In this document: positions 47,488-55,895 of the stretch, one piece after another
Layout: the number at the start of each line of letters is the position of its first letter
Numbering within the stretch: position 1 is the stretch's first letter
Source of the DNA: Maribacter sp. MMG018
Lineage (GTDB): Bacteria > Bacteroidota > Bacteroidia > Flavobacteriales > Flavobacteriaceae
Direction: 5' to 3'
DNA length: 64,000 bases
Assembly: GCF_018100785.1 (NCBI RefSeq)
Contig: NZ_JAGJEC010000001.1
Span: forward strand, 1,426,001 to 1,490,000
Translations under genes and position numbers: made by a program
The notes under the pieces: model-generated
Seen by the model: only the letters and a program-made list of their open reading frames with translations
The model's database searches: none
What the model was told of the DNA's origin: nothing

Positions 47488-49404
47488 ATGAAATTTAAAG
47501 TATTCGTCTTATTTCTTCTAATGGTACCATCGCTGATGCTGTCTCAGGATAAAAAATCCAAGGGCGATATTTATTTCTATGGGTATCAATACGAGAAGGC
47601 CATAGAACAATATAGAAAAGAGATGGCGAAAGGTCCGTTGACCAATCGTCAGCTTTTAAACCTGGCCGATTCTTATTTTAAAGTAGGTAGCTACAGCGAT
47701 GCTTCCGAACTTTATATGGAAGTAAATAAGAACGACACCATAATGTCTGTTCATCAGTTTAATAAACTGTTGCAAAGTCTATCCAAAAGTATGAAAGAAG
47801 AAAGGGTAGAGAGCTTTTTGCGCTCCAAGTCATCTTTGTTGTCAAAAGAACTTATGGAGAATGCTGAGTTTAACTATAAACTTTTAAAAGAACATGGTGC
47901 TTCTGGTACTACCATAGTAAAAAATCTTTCAGTGAACACCCCACAGGCCGATTTTTCTCCGGCATTTTATAAAAACAAAATTCTTTTTAGTAGTAGTAGA
48001 CCGCTAAAATCAAAAGAATTATACGAGCCATCCGGGGAATCGTATTTAGATATTTTTGAAGCTACGGTAGATAAAAACGGAAACCTTTCAAATGCAACGG
48101 TTTTTAGTAAGATTCCAGATTCGAAATTTCATAAATCTACACCATTCTATTCGAGCAAGTTAAACAGGTTCTTTTATATTTTATCGAATACGGAAGAAGG
48201 TAATCTGGCATTTGACGATAATGGTAAAAATGCATTGGCCGTGGGAATGTTGTATGATTCGGGCCAGTTTAGGTTTCTCTTAAAAGATTTAAGTACCTCT
48301 TTTTACTATCCCTTTTTTGATGAGAATACCGATAGGTTATATTTTTCCGCAAATTTTGATGATAGTTATGGCGGTACCGATCTGTACTATGTTATGACCA
48401 ATAACGGGCAAATTATGTCCGCACCAATAAATTTAGGGCCAAGGATCAATTCTCCCGGAAATGAAATAGCTCCATATATATTCAACAATAGTCTTTACTT
48501 TTCTTCCGATGTTTTTTATGGTCTTGGTGGTATGGATGTTTACAAATCCAATATACTAGGTAACAACAGCTATAGTATACCTGTAAATATTGGGGAAGGA
48601 ATAAATTCTGAAGATGATGATTTCGGTTTTATCATTAAAGAAAATGAAGGGAATGAATACATTGGTTTTTTCGCATCTAACAGAAGTGGGGGAAAAGGGG
48701 GCGATGATCTATACAGTTTTAAAATGAACAAACTTCCGGGTCTAAAAACCTTTATTTTAAAAGGAAGTGTTGTTAACTTGTCTTCAAAGACTAGTATTTC
48801 TAAAGCACAGGTTTTATTATTGAATGCTAAGGGAGAAGTTTTAAAAGAGGTGTACGCATCGGAAGATGGGTCTTTTTCGGCAGAGATACCTTGGGAAGAA
48901 CAAATAACGGTCAAGGCGACAAAAGAGTCCTTTTCCATTTTTTCAAAGACCTATTCGGAAAAGGAAATGGAAGAGGTTCAAAAATCTACCTACGATATAG
49001 GGTTGGTGCTATTAGACGATCTGGTAGAGGAGGTAGAAGGCAAGCGTGTGCTAAAATTGAGAAAATTCTATTTTGATAAAAACAAAAGCGAGGTAACCGA
49101 ATCTGTTGCTTCTGAATTGAAAAAAGTAATAGAGGCCGTTGCCAGTTTTCCAGATCTTAGGCTTAGAATAGAAACACATACCAACAGTAAAGGTAGCAGT
49201 GCATATAACAAAAAGCTATCGCAGCAAAGATCCGACGCCATTAAAAGTTACCTTCTTAAGAACGGCTTGTCTTCAGAAAATATATTGGAAGCTGTTGGCT
49301 ATGGAGAAGAAAAGATAATAAACAATTGTACCAACGGTGTTTATTGTCTAGACTTTTTGCATAAGCAGAACGAGCGTACTTTAATAGAGGTCGTAAATAG
49401 GTGA
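47488..49404 (+). CDS. OmpA-family protein with TPR, PD40 and carboxypeptidase-regulatory-like domains
   Basis: The 638 residues have a signal peptide (MKFKVFVLFLLMVPSLMLSQ), a TPR-like helical region (about 25-145), WD40-like PD40 repeats (about 150-410; ILFSSSRPLKS, RLYFSANFDDSYGGTDLYYV), a regulatory-like beta-sandwich (about 425-505) and a C-terminal OmpA peptidoglycan-binding domain (about 520-638; FYFDKNKSEV, IETHTNSKGSSAYNKKLSQQRSDAIKSYL). It would tether the complex of surface protein and SprF to the cell wall. It starts 11 bp after the SprF-like gene. Confidence 0.94.
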   Translation: MKFKVFVLFLLMVPSLMLSQDKKSKGDIYFYGYQYEKAIEQYRKEMAKGPLTNRQLLNLADSYFKVGSYSDASELYMEVNKNDTIMSVHQFNKLLQSLSKSMKEERVESFLRSKSSLLSKELMENAEFNYKLLKEHGASGTTIVKNLSVNTPQADFSPAFYKNKILFSSSRPLKSKELYEPSGESYLDIFEATVDKNGNLSNATVFSKIPDSKFHKSTPFYSSKLNRFFYILSNTEEGNLAFDDNGKNALAVGMLYDSGQFRFLLKDLSTSFYYPFFDENTDRLYFSANFDDSYGGTDLYYVMTNNGQIMSAPINLGPRINSPGNEIAPYIFNNSLYFSSDVFYGLGGMDVYKSNILGNNSYSIPVNIGEGINSEDDDFGFIIKENEGNEYIGFFASNRSGGKGGDDLYSFKMNKLPGLKTFILKGSVVNLSSKTSISKAQVLLLNAKGEVLKEVYASEDGSFSAEIPWEEQITVKATKESFSIFSKTYSEKEMEEVQKSTYDIGLVLLDDLVEEVEGKRVLKLRKFYFDKNKSEVTESVASELKKVIEAVASFPDLRLRIETHTNSKGSSAYNKKLSQQRSDAIKSYLLKNGLSSENILEAVGYGEEKIINNCTNGVYCLDFLHKQNERTLIEVVNR

Positions 49405-49408
49405 AATT

Positions 49409-49600
49409 CTATCTGGTAAGAATGCATTTGTGGCAATCTTTTGTTTTACCGTAATAGGTTTCCCTATACTTATGTAAGGTTTTAATAGGTAGGCCCAACA
49501 CTGTTTTCCTGATATAGGTGACATTGGTATAGAGAATCCCCATTTTTTTGGCATACCTTTTTTCTTTTTTGGTTTTTCTTTCAACAGTAATCAATTTCAT
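49409..49600 (-). CDS. Small basic protein, unknown function
   Basis: This 63-codon minus-strand frame starts MKLITVERKTKKEKRYAKKMG and ends DCHKCILTR. It is strongly basic in the first third and has a CxxC-like pair near the end (DCHKC). A purine-rich AAAAAGGG lies about 6 bp before the ATG, and codon usage is like that of its neighbours. It lies in the 290-bp gap between the OmpA-family gene and the transporter gene. I think it is real because its reading frame looks like flavobacterial small proteins, but I cannot confirm it; an overlapping minus-strand frame at 49381-49584 looks like noise. Confidence 0.5.
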   Translation of the reverse strand: MKLITVERKTKKEKRYAKKMGILYTNVTYIRKTVLGLPIKTLHKYRETYYGKTKDCHKCILTR

Positions 49601-49695
49601 AGAACCCTTTTTTGTTTGTGCAAAGATTTATAACACAGAAACCAATCACAAATTGAAACTGTTAAGTATAATATAAAGTCCTTTTTTTTGTGTTT

Positions 49696-50949
49696 TTATT
49701 TAAAAATAACGATCCAGAAATAGTAGATAGAAAACAGGGATAAAAAAATAATGCCTAAATAAGTAAGTATCTGTAGGTTGGTTTTAGGTCTATAGGATGG
49801 AGGAATATCCTCGCTCATTACATTCTTTAAATTCATGTATCCTATAATCGGTGCAACTACAAAAGAGACAAAGGTCGCAAGGGCTACCAAATCTCCCATA
49901 TTGGCAGAAAATAATGCAATTACCAAATAGTTAATGACCGCGAGTAGCAGAACTATGACCGCAAAATTAAATTTTGTCTGTCTTGTGGTGTTCGATGGAA
50001 ATAATAGGTCAATGATGTCTAGACTCACTCGGCTTATGGCGTCATGGGCCGTCATACAGGTGCTGAACATGGTGGCAAAGGCAGAAACGGCAATAAAAAC
50101 ATAGGCCCAAGAACCAATGTGAGTGGTAAATAGGGTTACTACCTGATCGGCAAAACTAACGGCATTGTTACTGAGTTCCGTATTGGTGCCGTAGAGGGTA
50201 AACAGGCCAATAAGCATAAAAAAAATGGCCAACAGGCCGGTTATGAAATAACCGATCTTAAATTCTTGTAACGACTCTTTTAAGGTAGGTTTCTTTTTCG
50301 TTTTCCATTTTTCTATACTCCATAGGCTTACCCAACTAGAAGCTTCTACGGTCGTAGGCATCCAACCCATAAGGCCAATTAAAAAAAGGATGCCTACTTC
50401 GTTAAAAACGGAAGGTGCTTCAAAATTGTCTACCGGAGCTGTAGGACCTTGAAGCAATACCAATGCGGTGGTGACCAATAAGGCGATGAATAGAATACTG
50501 ACCACAAATTTTAGGCTAATTTCCAAAAACCTATATTTTCCCACGATCAGTAACATACTGATCAAGACAAAAAGCCAAAGAGTAATCGTGCTAATGGATG
50601 TTCCCGTTATATTGAACAGGTTAATAAAAAGACCTGCGGTGACGGTATAGAGGGCCGCCAATATGGTAAAGGTCGAAAATAGGGTTATAAATGCGTAAAA
50701 CCATAGATAGCCCTTTCCCCTATTTAAATAACCTTCAATAAGCGTTTTGTTCGTAACACTGGTATACCTGACCCCAAATTCAAAAAAAGGATATTTAAGT
50801 ATGTTCGCCAGTACAATGGGTATGATCATGAGCCAACCGTATTGGGCGCCGGCCTTGGTAGAAAGTACTAGATGTGATGTGCCTATGGCCATACTGGCAA
50901 AAAGTAATCCAGGGCCCAGATTTTTGAACAATATTTTTAGTTTGGTCAT
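49696..50949 (-). CDS. Nramp-superfamily transporter with altered metal-site motifs
   Basis: The 417 residues have eleven hydrophobic helices and the LeuT-like arrangement of Nramp proteins: the first helix starts LGPGLLFASMAIGTSHLV. In classical Mn/Fe transporters the first helix has the DPGN motif and the sixth has MPH; here the equivalents read GTSH and MPTTVEA, so the usual metal ligands are not conserved. It could transport a different ion or solute. The gene follows the SanA-like gene on the same strand after 38 bp, so they may be cotranscribed. Confidence 0.85.
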   Translation of the reverse strand: MTKLKILFKNLGPGLLFASMAIGTSHLVLSTKAGAQYGWLMIIPIVLANILKYPFFEFGVRYTSVTNKTLIEGYLNRGKGYLWFYAFITLFSTFTILAALYTVTAGLFINLFNITGTSISTITLWLFVLISMLLIVGKYRFLEISLKFVVSILFIALLVTTALVLLQGPTAPVDNFEAPSVFNEVGILFLIGLMGWMPTTVEASSWVSLWSIEKWKTKKKPTLKESLQEFKIGYFITGLLAIFFMLIGLFTLYGTNTELSNNAVSFADQVVTLFTTHIGSWAYVFIAVSAFATMFSTCMTAHDAISRVSLDIIDLLFPSNTTRQTKFNFAVIVLLLAVINYLVIALFSANMGDLVALATFVSFVVAPIIGYMNLKNVMSEDIPPSYRPKTNLQILTYLGIIFLSLFSIYYFWIVIFK

Positions 50950-50987
50950 GGTCGGTGGTCATAAAGACTTCATTGACACTAAAATAA

Positions 50988-51623
50988 TCATTCAATTTTA
51001 ATTTTGTCACCTATAAATTTCGGGCGTGTTTTAAGTATCAGGTCGATAAAAACTTTGACCCTGGCAAAATATTCCCTGAATTGCACCTTTAAGCCCGATT
51101 CCAATGATATGTCCTCTGCATTAAAACCAATTGCTTTAAGGTCGTTTTTGTAGGCAAGGTATATGGCCCGTTCGTTATGGAATTTTTGGGATATCACCGT
51201 TAGTTCGTTCAGGCCGAACACCTCTTTTGCCCTTACCATAGAATCTAAAGTTCTAAAGCCCGCATAATCTAGAAAGATCTTTTCAGAAGGTATGCCTTGA
51301 TCTACAAGGTCGTTTTTGATAGTGGTGGGCTCGTTGTAGTAAATGCTGCCATTATCGCCACTTACCAGAATATAGTCTATTTTACCAGCTTTGTACAGGG
51401 CAACGGTGGCCGTAATTCTATTGGCATAATAAGGGTTGGAAGCCCCTCCCTTTATTTTTTTTGCCGTGCCCAAAATCAACCCCACTTTGTTCTTCGGTAC
51501 CTCTTGTACAGAACTATATGTTTTTCCTTCACCAAAAGAATTTATTATATAGTTGCATAGTATCAAAGCCAATAAAGGAAAGCTTAGTGCTACGATCGTA
51601 AATTTTAATATTTTACTTTTCAT
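50988..51623 (-). CDS. SanA/YdcF-like (DUF218) membrane protein
   Basis: The 211 residues have an N-terminal membrane anchor (about 7-27) and a DUF218 domain: VGLILGTAKKIKGGASNPYYANRITATVALYKAGKIDYILVSGDNG near 48-95, followed by EVFGLNELTVISQKFHNERAIYLAYKN. In E. coli, SanA and ElyC of this family affect envelope integrity and vancomycin sensitivity. The extracytoplasmic domain may act on a lipid-linked sugar, but no substrate is known. The Nramp-like gene follows. Confidence 0.9.
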   Translation of the reverse strand: MKSKILKFTIVALSFPLLALILCNYIINSFGEGKTYSSVQEVPKNKVGLILGTAKKIKGGASNPYYANRITATVALYKAGKIDYILVSGDNGSIYYNEPTTIKNDLVDQGIPSEKIFLDYAGFRTLDSMVRAKEVFGLNELTVISQKFHNERAIYLAYKNDLKAIGFNAEDISLESGLKVQFREYFARVKVFIDLILKTRPKFIGDKIKIE

Positions 51624-52023
51624 TGTAGAGAGCTGGTCCTTTAGGTTTCTAACGATATATAATTTGTGTCATATGGGTAAGGATATGACAGTCGGGTTAC
51701 GGAAGAATCTAACCACATCACCTGCTGAAAACACTTCTTCTGTCTCCTTTCAAAAATAGTCAATCTTTTTTATTGGTCTTTGTTTTATCGCTAGAACTGG
51801 GCGTGAATTTTAAGGTGCGATGTATGGTATTGATATACTGCAAATTAGAATGTGTAAGGTGAATCGTGTAATAGGTCGTTGGTCATGTAAGTGAAAATAA
51901 AGGCACTTAATTTGCGGACAAAACAAAAAGGAAAGCCTAATGCCTTCCTTTTTGTTTAGATCGTTTTTTATGATAATTGGGAAATTTAACGGCTATATAT
52001 ACCGCCCAAAAATAAAAATAGAT
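51624..52023. other. 400-bp intergenic region
   Basis: It must hold the promoter of the SanA-like gene and, at its right end, a hairpin behind the carboxylesterase gene. A 24-codon frame starting at 51685 on the plus strand resembles no protein I know. I saw no conserved RNA or repeat. Confidence 0.5.
51921..51957. terminator. Hairpin terminator downstream of the carboxylesterase gene
   Basis: AAACAAAAAGGAA and TTCCTTTTTGTTT pair at the outer stem, with an inner GC pair and short loop. The flanking A/T tracts can work in either direction. Confidence 0.75.
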
Positions 52024-53655
52024 TTATGGGTTGTTATATATCTTATCCAATAGCTCGTAACGGGCATCGTTTTGTGCCTCTATCAGCTTGCTTTGGGTGT
52101 CTATGACCATTACAGGTGGAGTTTTGTCCTTAGAACTGGCGGGATCCCATGTCGGTAGGCCTTCACCATTAGGGTTTCCTGTTTTTATAAAATTGGCAAA
52201 ATAGGTCATCATGTCTTTTGATACTTTGTAGTCATCGGTGGTCCAAGCATAATCTTTTACCAAATGAAGGTTGCCCATACAATATTCGATCTCACAAGCA
52301 TGTGGGGCTCCGATGGGTTCTGGCATTTTTGGTGCTTCGGAACCCTTTTCTATGGTGCCTCCGGCAAGACCCGAAGCTAAGGAGTTATCTACTAGGGGAG
52401 GCCTGAGTTTACTGTATAGATAGCGATAAACAGGTTGGTCGCTATTTTTTCTGTGTAGATCAAACCATTTCCAGGTACTATACGATATAAAGCGATCGGA
52501 AGCTAGATCGGTAGCGGATCTTTCAATTTCTTTTGTAGACCCATAAGGGTATAGCTTTAAAATTTTATCGTGGTATTGAGGAAATGCTTCTTTTACCTTT
52601 TCAACGTAGTTTTCTTTGGTATAGGGACCTTGGGTAAAGGCCATGCCCGGAATTTCGGCCGAGTTCCAACCTAGTAACAGGGGAACCATGGCCTGTTCTT
52701 TGTTCTCGAAAATTTCTGGAAGATTTTTCGGTAAAAAGTAACCGTCTAAAACGGCAGGGAAACCAAATCTTTTAGATTCGTTATATATTTCGTATACATC
52801 CCTTGTGCTTAATTTTCTTAGTTCGGCCAACGATGTATATCCTGCCTTTTTGGCAAATTCCAATCCTATACTTTCCGCTTCTTTTAAGCTAACCGCGGCC
52901 ATAGTTGGGTTAATGGCAGCGCCACTTTCACCTATTGCCCCTGAAATTAAATCTTTCGATAAAGGAGATGCCATCTGTTGGCTTACTCCTATGGATCCGG
53001 CGGACTCGCCCGCAATGGTTACCTTTTTTGGGTCGCCACCGAAGGCCGTTATATTTTCGTTTACCCATTTAAGGGCGGCATTTTGGTCTAACAAGCCATA
53101 ATTGCCGGAAGCTTTGTACGGGGCTTCGGCACTTAATTCAGGATGCGCAAAAAAACCAAAGATATTAAGGCGATAGTTTGCGGTTACAACAACAATACCT
53201 TCTTTGGCCATGCTTTCGCCATCATAGCGGGGCTCCGATGCATCACCTGCAACATTGCCGCCACCATAAAAATATACGAGAACGGGTAGGTCTTTGGTGT
53301 TTCTTTTTGCCGGAGTCCAAACATTAAGATAAAGGCAATCTTCACTGACCCCGTTGGATCTAGATTTCATGTCCCCAAAGACTATGGTTTGCATAGGTCT
53401 AGGACCAAAGGCCTTTGTTTCTTTAATGCCATCCCAATTGGCAACAGGTTGGGGAGCTTTCCAACGTAGTTCACCGACTGGAGGTTGTGCAAATGGAATA
53501 CCAAAGTACTTTTGAATACCGGTATGTGTATCATAATTACCCTCTATGGTTCCATTTTTGATGGTTACCTGTACGGGGAAAGAGTTCGTTTCTTGGGCAT
53601 GACCGTTATATTGTGATAATATCAATAGGGAAAGTATAATTTTTAATATTTTCAT
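52024..53655 (-). CDS. Exported type-B carboxylesterase
   Basis: I start at ATG 53655, as this leads at once into a signal peptide (MKILKIILSLLILSQYNGHAQ); an in-frame start 30 bp upstream would lie inside a palindrome. The 543-residue protein has the type-B esterase core: EDCLYLNVWTP near 105-115, the catalytic Ser218 in TIAGESAGSIG, and GAPHACEIEYCMG near 446 with the likely catalytic His. The oxyanion segment is YGGGN (130-134) in place of the common HGGGF. It hydrolyses ester bonds of an unknown substrate, in the periplasm or outside. A 29-bp palindrome sits just before its start codon. Confidence 0.93.
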   Translation of the reverse strand: MKILKIILSLLILSQYNGHAQETNSFPVQVTIKNGTIEGNYDTHTGIQKYFGIPFAQPPVGELRWKAPQPVANWDGIKETKAFGPRPMQTIVFGDMKSRSNGVSEDCLYLNVWTPAKRNTKDLPVLVYFYGGGNVAGDASEPRYDGESMAKEGIVVVTANYRLNIFGFFAHPELSAEAPYKASGNYGLLDQNAALKWVNENITAFGGDPKKVTIAGESAGSIGVSQQMASPLSKDLISGAIGESGAAINPTMAAVSLKEAESIGLEFAKKAGYTSLAELRKLSTRDVYEIYNESKRFGFPAVLDGYFLPKNLPEIFENKEQAMVPLLLGWNSAEIPGMAFTQGPYTKENYVEKVKEAFPQYHDKILKLYPYGSTKEIERSATDLASDRFISYSTWKWFDLHRKNSDQPVYRYLYSKLRPPLVDNSLASGLAGGTIEKGSEAPKMPEPIGAPHACEIEYCMGNLHLVKDYAWTTDDYKVSKDMMTYFANFIKTGNPNGEGLPTWDPASSKDKTPPVMVIDTQSKLIEAQNDARYELLDKIYNNP

Positions 53656-53661
53656 TTTATG

Positions 53662-53690
53662 TATTATTGTCTCAATTTGTGACAATAATA
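53662..53690 (-). promoter_or_regulatory. 29-bp palindromic operator in front of the carboxylesterase gene
   Basis: TATTATTGTC (53662-53671) and GACAATAATA (53681-53690) are perfect inverted arms with a 9-bp centre. The same element, 26 of 29 bases identical, lies before the Nudix-type regulator at 61322-61350. It ends 6 bp before the ATG. Confidence 0.75.
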
Positions 53691-53806
53691 CAATATTTTT
53701 TTGAATTTTGACAATATGATAAATGTTGCAGGTTAAAAAAGTGTAATCTTAAAAAATTTACAGTTTTGGGTGTAGAAATGAAAAACATGTTATGAGGAGT
53801 ATCGGG

Positions 53807-53824
53807 TCGCTTTTGTAAAAGCGA
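53807..53824 (-). terminator. Possible hairpin after the FMN oxidase gene
   Basis: TCGCTTTT and AAAAGCGA pair with a 2-nt centre, 23 bp after the stop on the minus strand. There is no clear T run, so termination is uncertain. Confidence 0.4.
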
Positions 53825-53847
53825 TTCCCTTGTTGTCCGGAAGTTTA

Positions 53848-54993
53848 TTATTGGGTCAGGTGTTTTGGTAAATCTTCGACACGTTCGCAACAAAGTTGGT
53901 CCATAACCTGTTTAAACTGGGTCTTTAGCATGCTGATGGTATGATCGCCTCCCTTGTTTCCCAGAGCTCCTACACCATACATGAAAGATCTGCCCATAAA
54001 AGTGAATTTTGCGCCACTGGCCATGGTTCTTGCTATGTCTGGACCCGAACGCAACCCGCTATCGATCATAATTTCTATTTGGTCGCCATACTTTTGTGCT
54101 ATATTTTGAAGTGTGGCAATAGTGGATTGTGCAGCATCCAACTGTCTGCCTCCATGGTTGGATAGGATAATGCCGTCGAAACCCATTTTTATGGCATCTT
54201 GTGTGTCTTTTTCAGAGGCGACTCCCTTCAGTACCAATTTGCCTTTCCATTTATCCCTTATCGGTTTTATTTTCTCTTCGTTCAACCTACCGGAAAAAGT
54301 CCTGTCCATAAAAGCACCCAGTTGCTTTAGGTTCAATCCTTCTGGGGTGTAGGGCTTTAGGTTTTCAAATGTGGGTTGGCCATATTTAAGGGTGTTGTAC
54401 GCCCAGGTTGGTTTTCCTAAAATTTGTAAAATGTTGGACATTGTCATTTTTGGGGGCAAGGCCAATCCGTTTTTAAAATCTCTTGGTCTAAACCCGAATG
54501 TGGGAACATCGCAAAGTAAAACCAGTACAGGGCATTCAGCTGCATCGGCTCTTTCTATGATATTATCGCGAATACTATCGTCCGCAGGATTGTATAGTTG
54601 AAACCATGCATTGCCTTTCGTTAGTTCGCAGGCCTTTTCGATATTCATAGTGGTGACCGTGCTAAGAATAAAGGGGATATTGTGTTTATGGGACGCTTTT
54701 GCAAGAATAGCGGGAGAATTGGGCCACATTAGTCCTTGCAATCCTACTGGGGCAATGCCGAACGGTGCATCGAATTCCATACCCAAAATTTTTGTCTTGG
54801 TCGTACTGGTGCCGTAATTCTGAAGGTACCGGGGCTCTAGCTGTACCTTTCTAATGTCTTCCGTATTTCTGGTAAGGCTTACATCTTCATTACATCCGCC
54901 ATCGAGGTATTCAAATGCAAATCGTGGCATTCTTGATTTGGCCTTTTTTCTTAGGTCTTCTACAGAAGGGTAATTCGTGTTAAATTGTTGCAT
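53848..54993 (-). CDS. FMN-dependent alpha-hydroxy-acid oxidase/dehydrogenase (LldD-like)
   Basis: ATG at 54993 is chosen over a TTG at 55038, as MQQFNTNYPSVEDLRKKAKSRMP is the usual N-terminus. The 381 residues have the family features: FAFEYLDGG near 24-32, APVGLQGLMWP for FMN binding near 80, DVPTFGFRPRDFKNG near 165, and the catalytic His and Arg in LSNHGGRQLD near 285-294, followed by DSGLRSGPDI. Members oxidise L-lactate, glycolate or other 2-hydroxy acids. The substrate here is unknown. It lies between the esterase and a methyltransferase on the same strand. Confidence 0.93.
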   Translation of the reverse strand: MQQFNTNYPSVEDLRKKAKSRMPRFAFEYLDGGCNEDVSLTRNTEDIRKVQLEPRYLQNYGTSTTKTKILGMEFDAPFGIAPVGLQGLMWPNSPAILAKASHKHNIPFILSTVTTMNIEKACELTKGNAWFQLYNPADDSIRDNIIERADAAECPVLVLLCDVPTFGFRPRDFKNGLALPPKMTMSNILQILGKPTWAYNTLKYGQPTFENLKPYTPEGLNLKQLGAFMDRTFSGRLNEEKIKPIRDKWKGKLVLKGVASEKDTQDAIKMGFDGIILSNHGGRQLDAAQSTIATLQNIAQKYGDQIEIMIDSGLRSGPDIARTMASGAKFTFMGRSFMYGVGALGNKGGDHTISMLKTQFKQVMDQLCCERVEDLPKHLTQ

Positions 54994-55105
54994 TGAAAGG
55001 AAATGTTTGGTAACAAAAGGTACATATTTTTTTTGCAAAAAAACCTTGGTTTTTGACTGGTTTGTTGTGGCTACTATCGCGCATAGGTAAAATATGGCAA
55101 ACCAC

Positions 55106-55128
55106 GATTGTTCAAAAGAAGAACGATC
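55106..55128 (-). terminator. Possible hairpin after the methyltransferase gene
   Basis: GATTGTTC and GAACGATC are inverted arms with one mismatch around a 7-nt loop, 16 bp after the stop on the minus strand. Confidence 0.35.
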
Positions 55129-55143
55129 ACCTTGCCTACATAC

Positions 55144-55803
55144 CTAACTGGCTTTTATGATCAATGAGATGGGGGTATTCTCATTATTGGTCACTTCCCT
55201 TAGATCTATTATGTGTAGACCTGCTACGTTAATTACTTTTGTCCAATCCTCAAATGTACGGGCGTACCAATCATGGCCATCCGTAAAATTTCCGGGGAGG
55301 CCTTTCCATGAATCCGATATTGATCTACTTTGATAATTTCCTCCGTTGGCTATTAAAAAATAGGGGTGAAGTGTCTGTATTATAATTGTACCATTGGACG
55401 TTAGAAGTTCTTTTACCTTCTTTAGCAGTGTTTCAAGTCCTTTTTCTTGGTACAGGCTAAAGTTGAAAATGGCCGTATCAAACGGTGCAAGTGGGTGGGC
55501 CTTTCCATTTACGATTTCATCATAGGTTATATTGTAATATTCTTCACTACCTTTTTTTCGGGCATTTTTCAATAATGCTTCCGTGGCGTCGAAACCAACG
55601 GCATGTTTGCCCATATTCGAAATGCTTCGTGTTAGCCAACCTTCTCCACAACCTATATCCAAAATTTTTTCGCCACTATCTTTTTCTATTGCTTTGATGA
55701 TGGCTTTATTCGTAAAGACTCTTGAAGGTATTTTGTCATTATCGATAATTTTGATCCATTCTTCTGCGTTTTTGTTCCATGAATCTAAAATGGGTTTGTC
55801 CAT
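55144..55803 (-). CDS. Class I SAM-dependent methyltransferase
   Basis: The 219-residue protein has motif I ILDIGCGEGWLTRSI near 48-62 for S-adenosylmethionine binding, the acidic end of strand two in AVGFDATEALL, and APFDTAIFNFSLYQ near 107-120 as motif II. The start MDKPILDSWNKNAEEWI is common in methyltransferases of the UbiE/Tam type. The methyl acceptor is unknown. It lies downstream of susD on the same strand, separated from it by a terminator, so it need not belong to the same transcript. Confidence 0.9.
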   Translation of the reverse strand: MDKPILDSWNKNAEEWIKIIDNDKIPSRVFTNKAIIKAIEKDSGEKILDIGCGEGWLTRSISNMGKHAVGFDATEALLKNARKKGSEEYYNITYDEIVNGKAHPLAPFDTAIFNFSLYQEKGLETLLKKVKELLTSNGTIIIQTLHPYFLIANGGNYQSRSISDSWKGLPGNFTDGHDWYARTFEDWTKVINVAGLHIIDLREVTNNENTPISLIIKAS

Positions 55804-55833
55804 AGGGCTATTGATTACTTTTGATATACAATT

Positions 55834-55871
55834 AAAAAAGGCCTGTCAATAAATATAACAAGCCTTTTTTT
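55834..55871 (-). terminator. Terminator after the SusD gene
   Basis: AAAAAAGGC (55834-55842) and GCCTTTTTT (55862-55870) form a 9-bp stem around a 19-nt loop, 25 bp after the SusD stop on the minus strand. Confidence 0.7.
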
Positions 55872-55895
55872 TAGTTTAAAATCACTTACGCTTTT

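Noticed and set aside
51685..51759. A 24-codon plus-strand frame in the 400-bp gap
   Set aside because: It is too short, with no similar neighbour or recognised motif; the AAGGA before it may be chance.
51640..51780. Possible riboswitch ahead of the SanA-like gene
   Set aside because: I could not fit the sequence to any riboswitch core I know, including cobalamin, TPP and SAM types.
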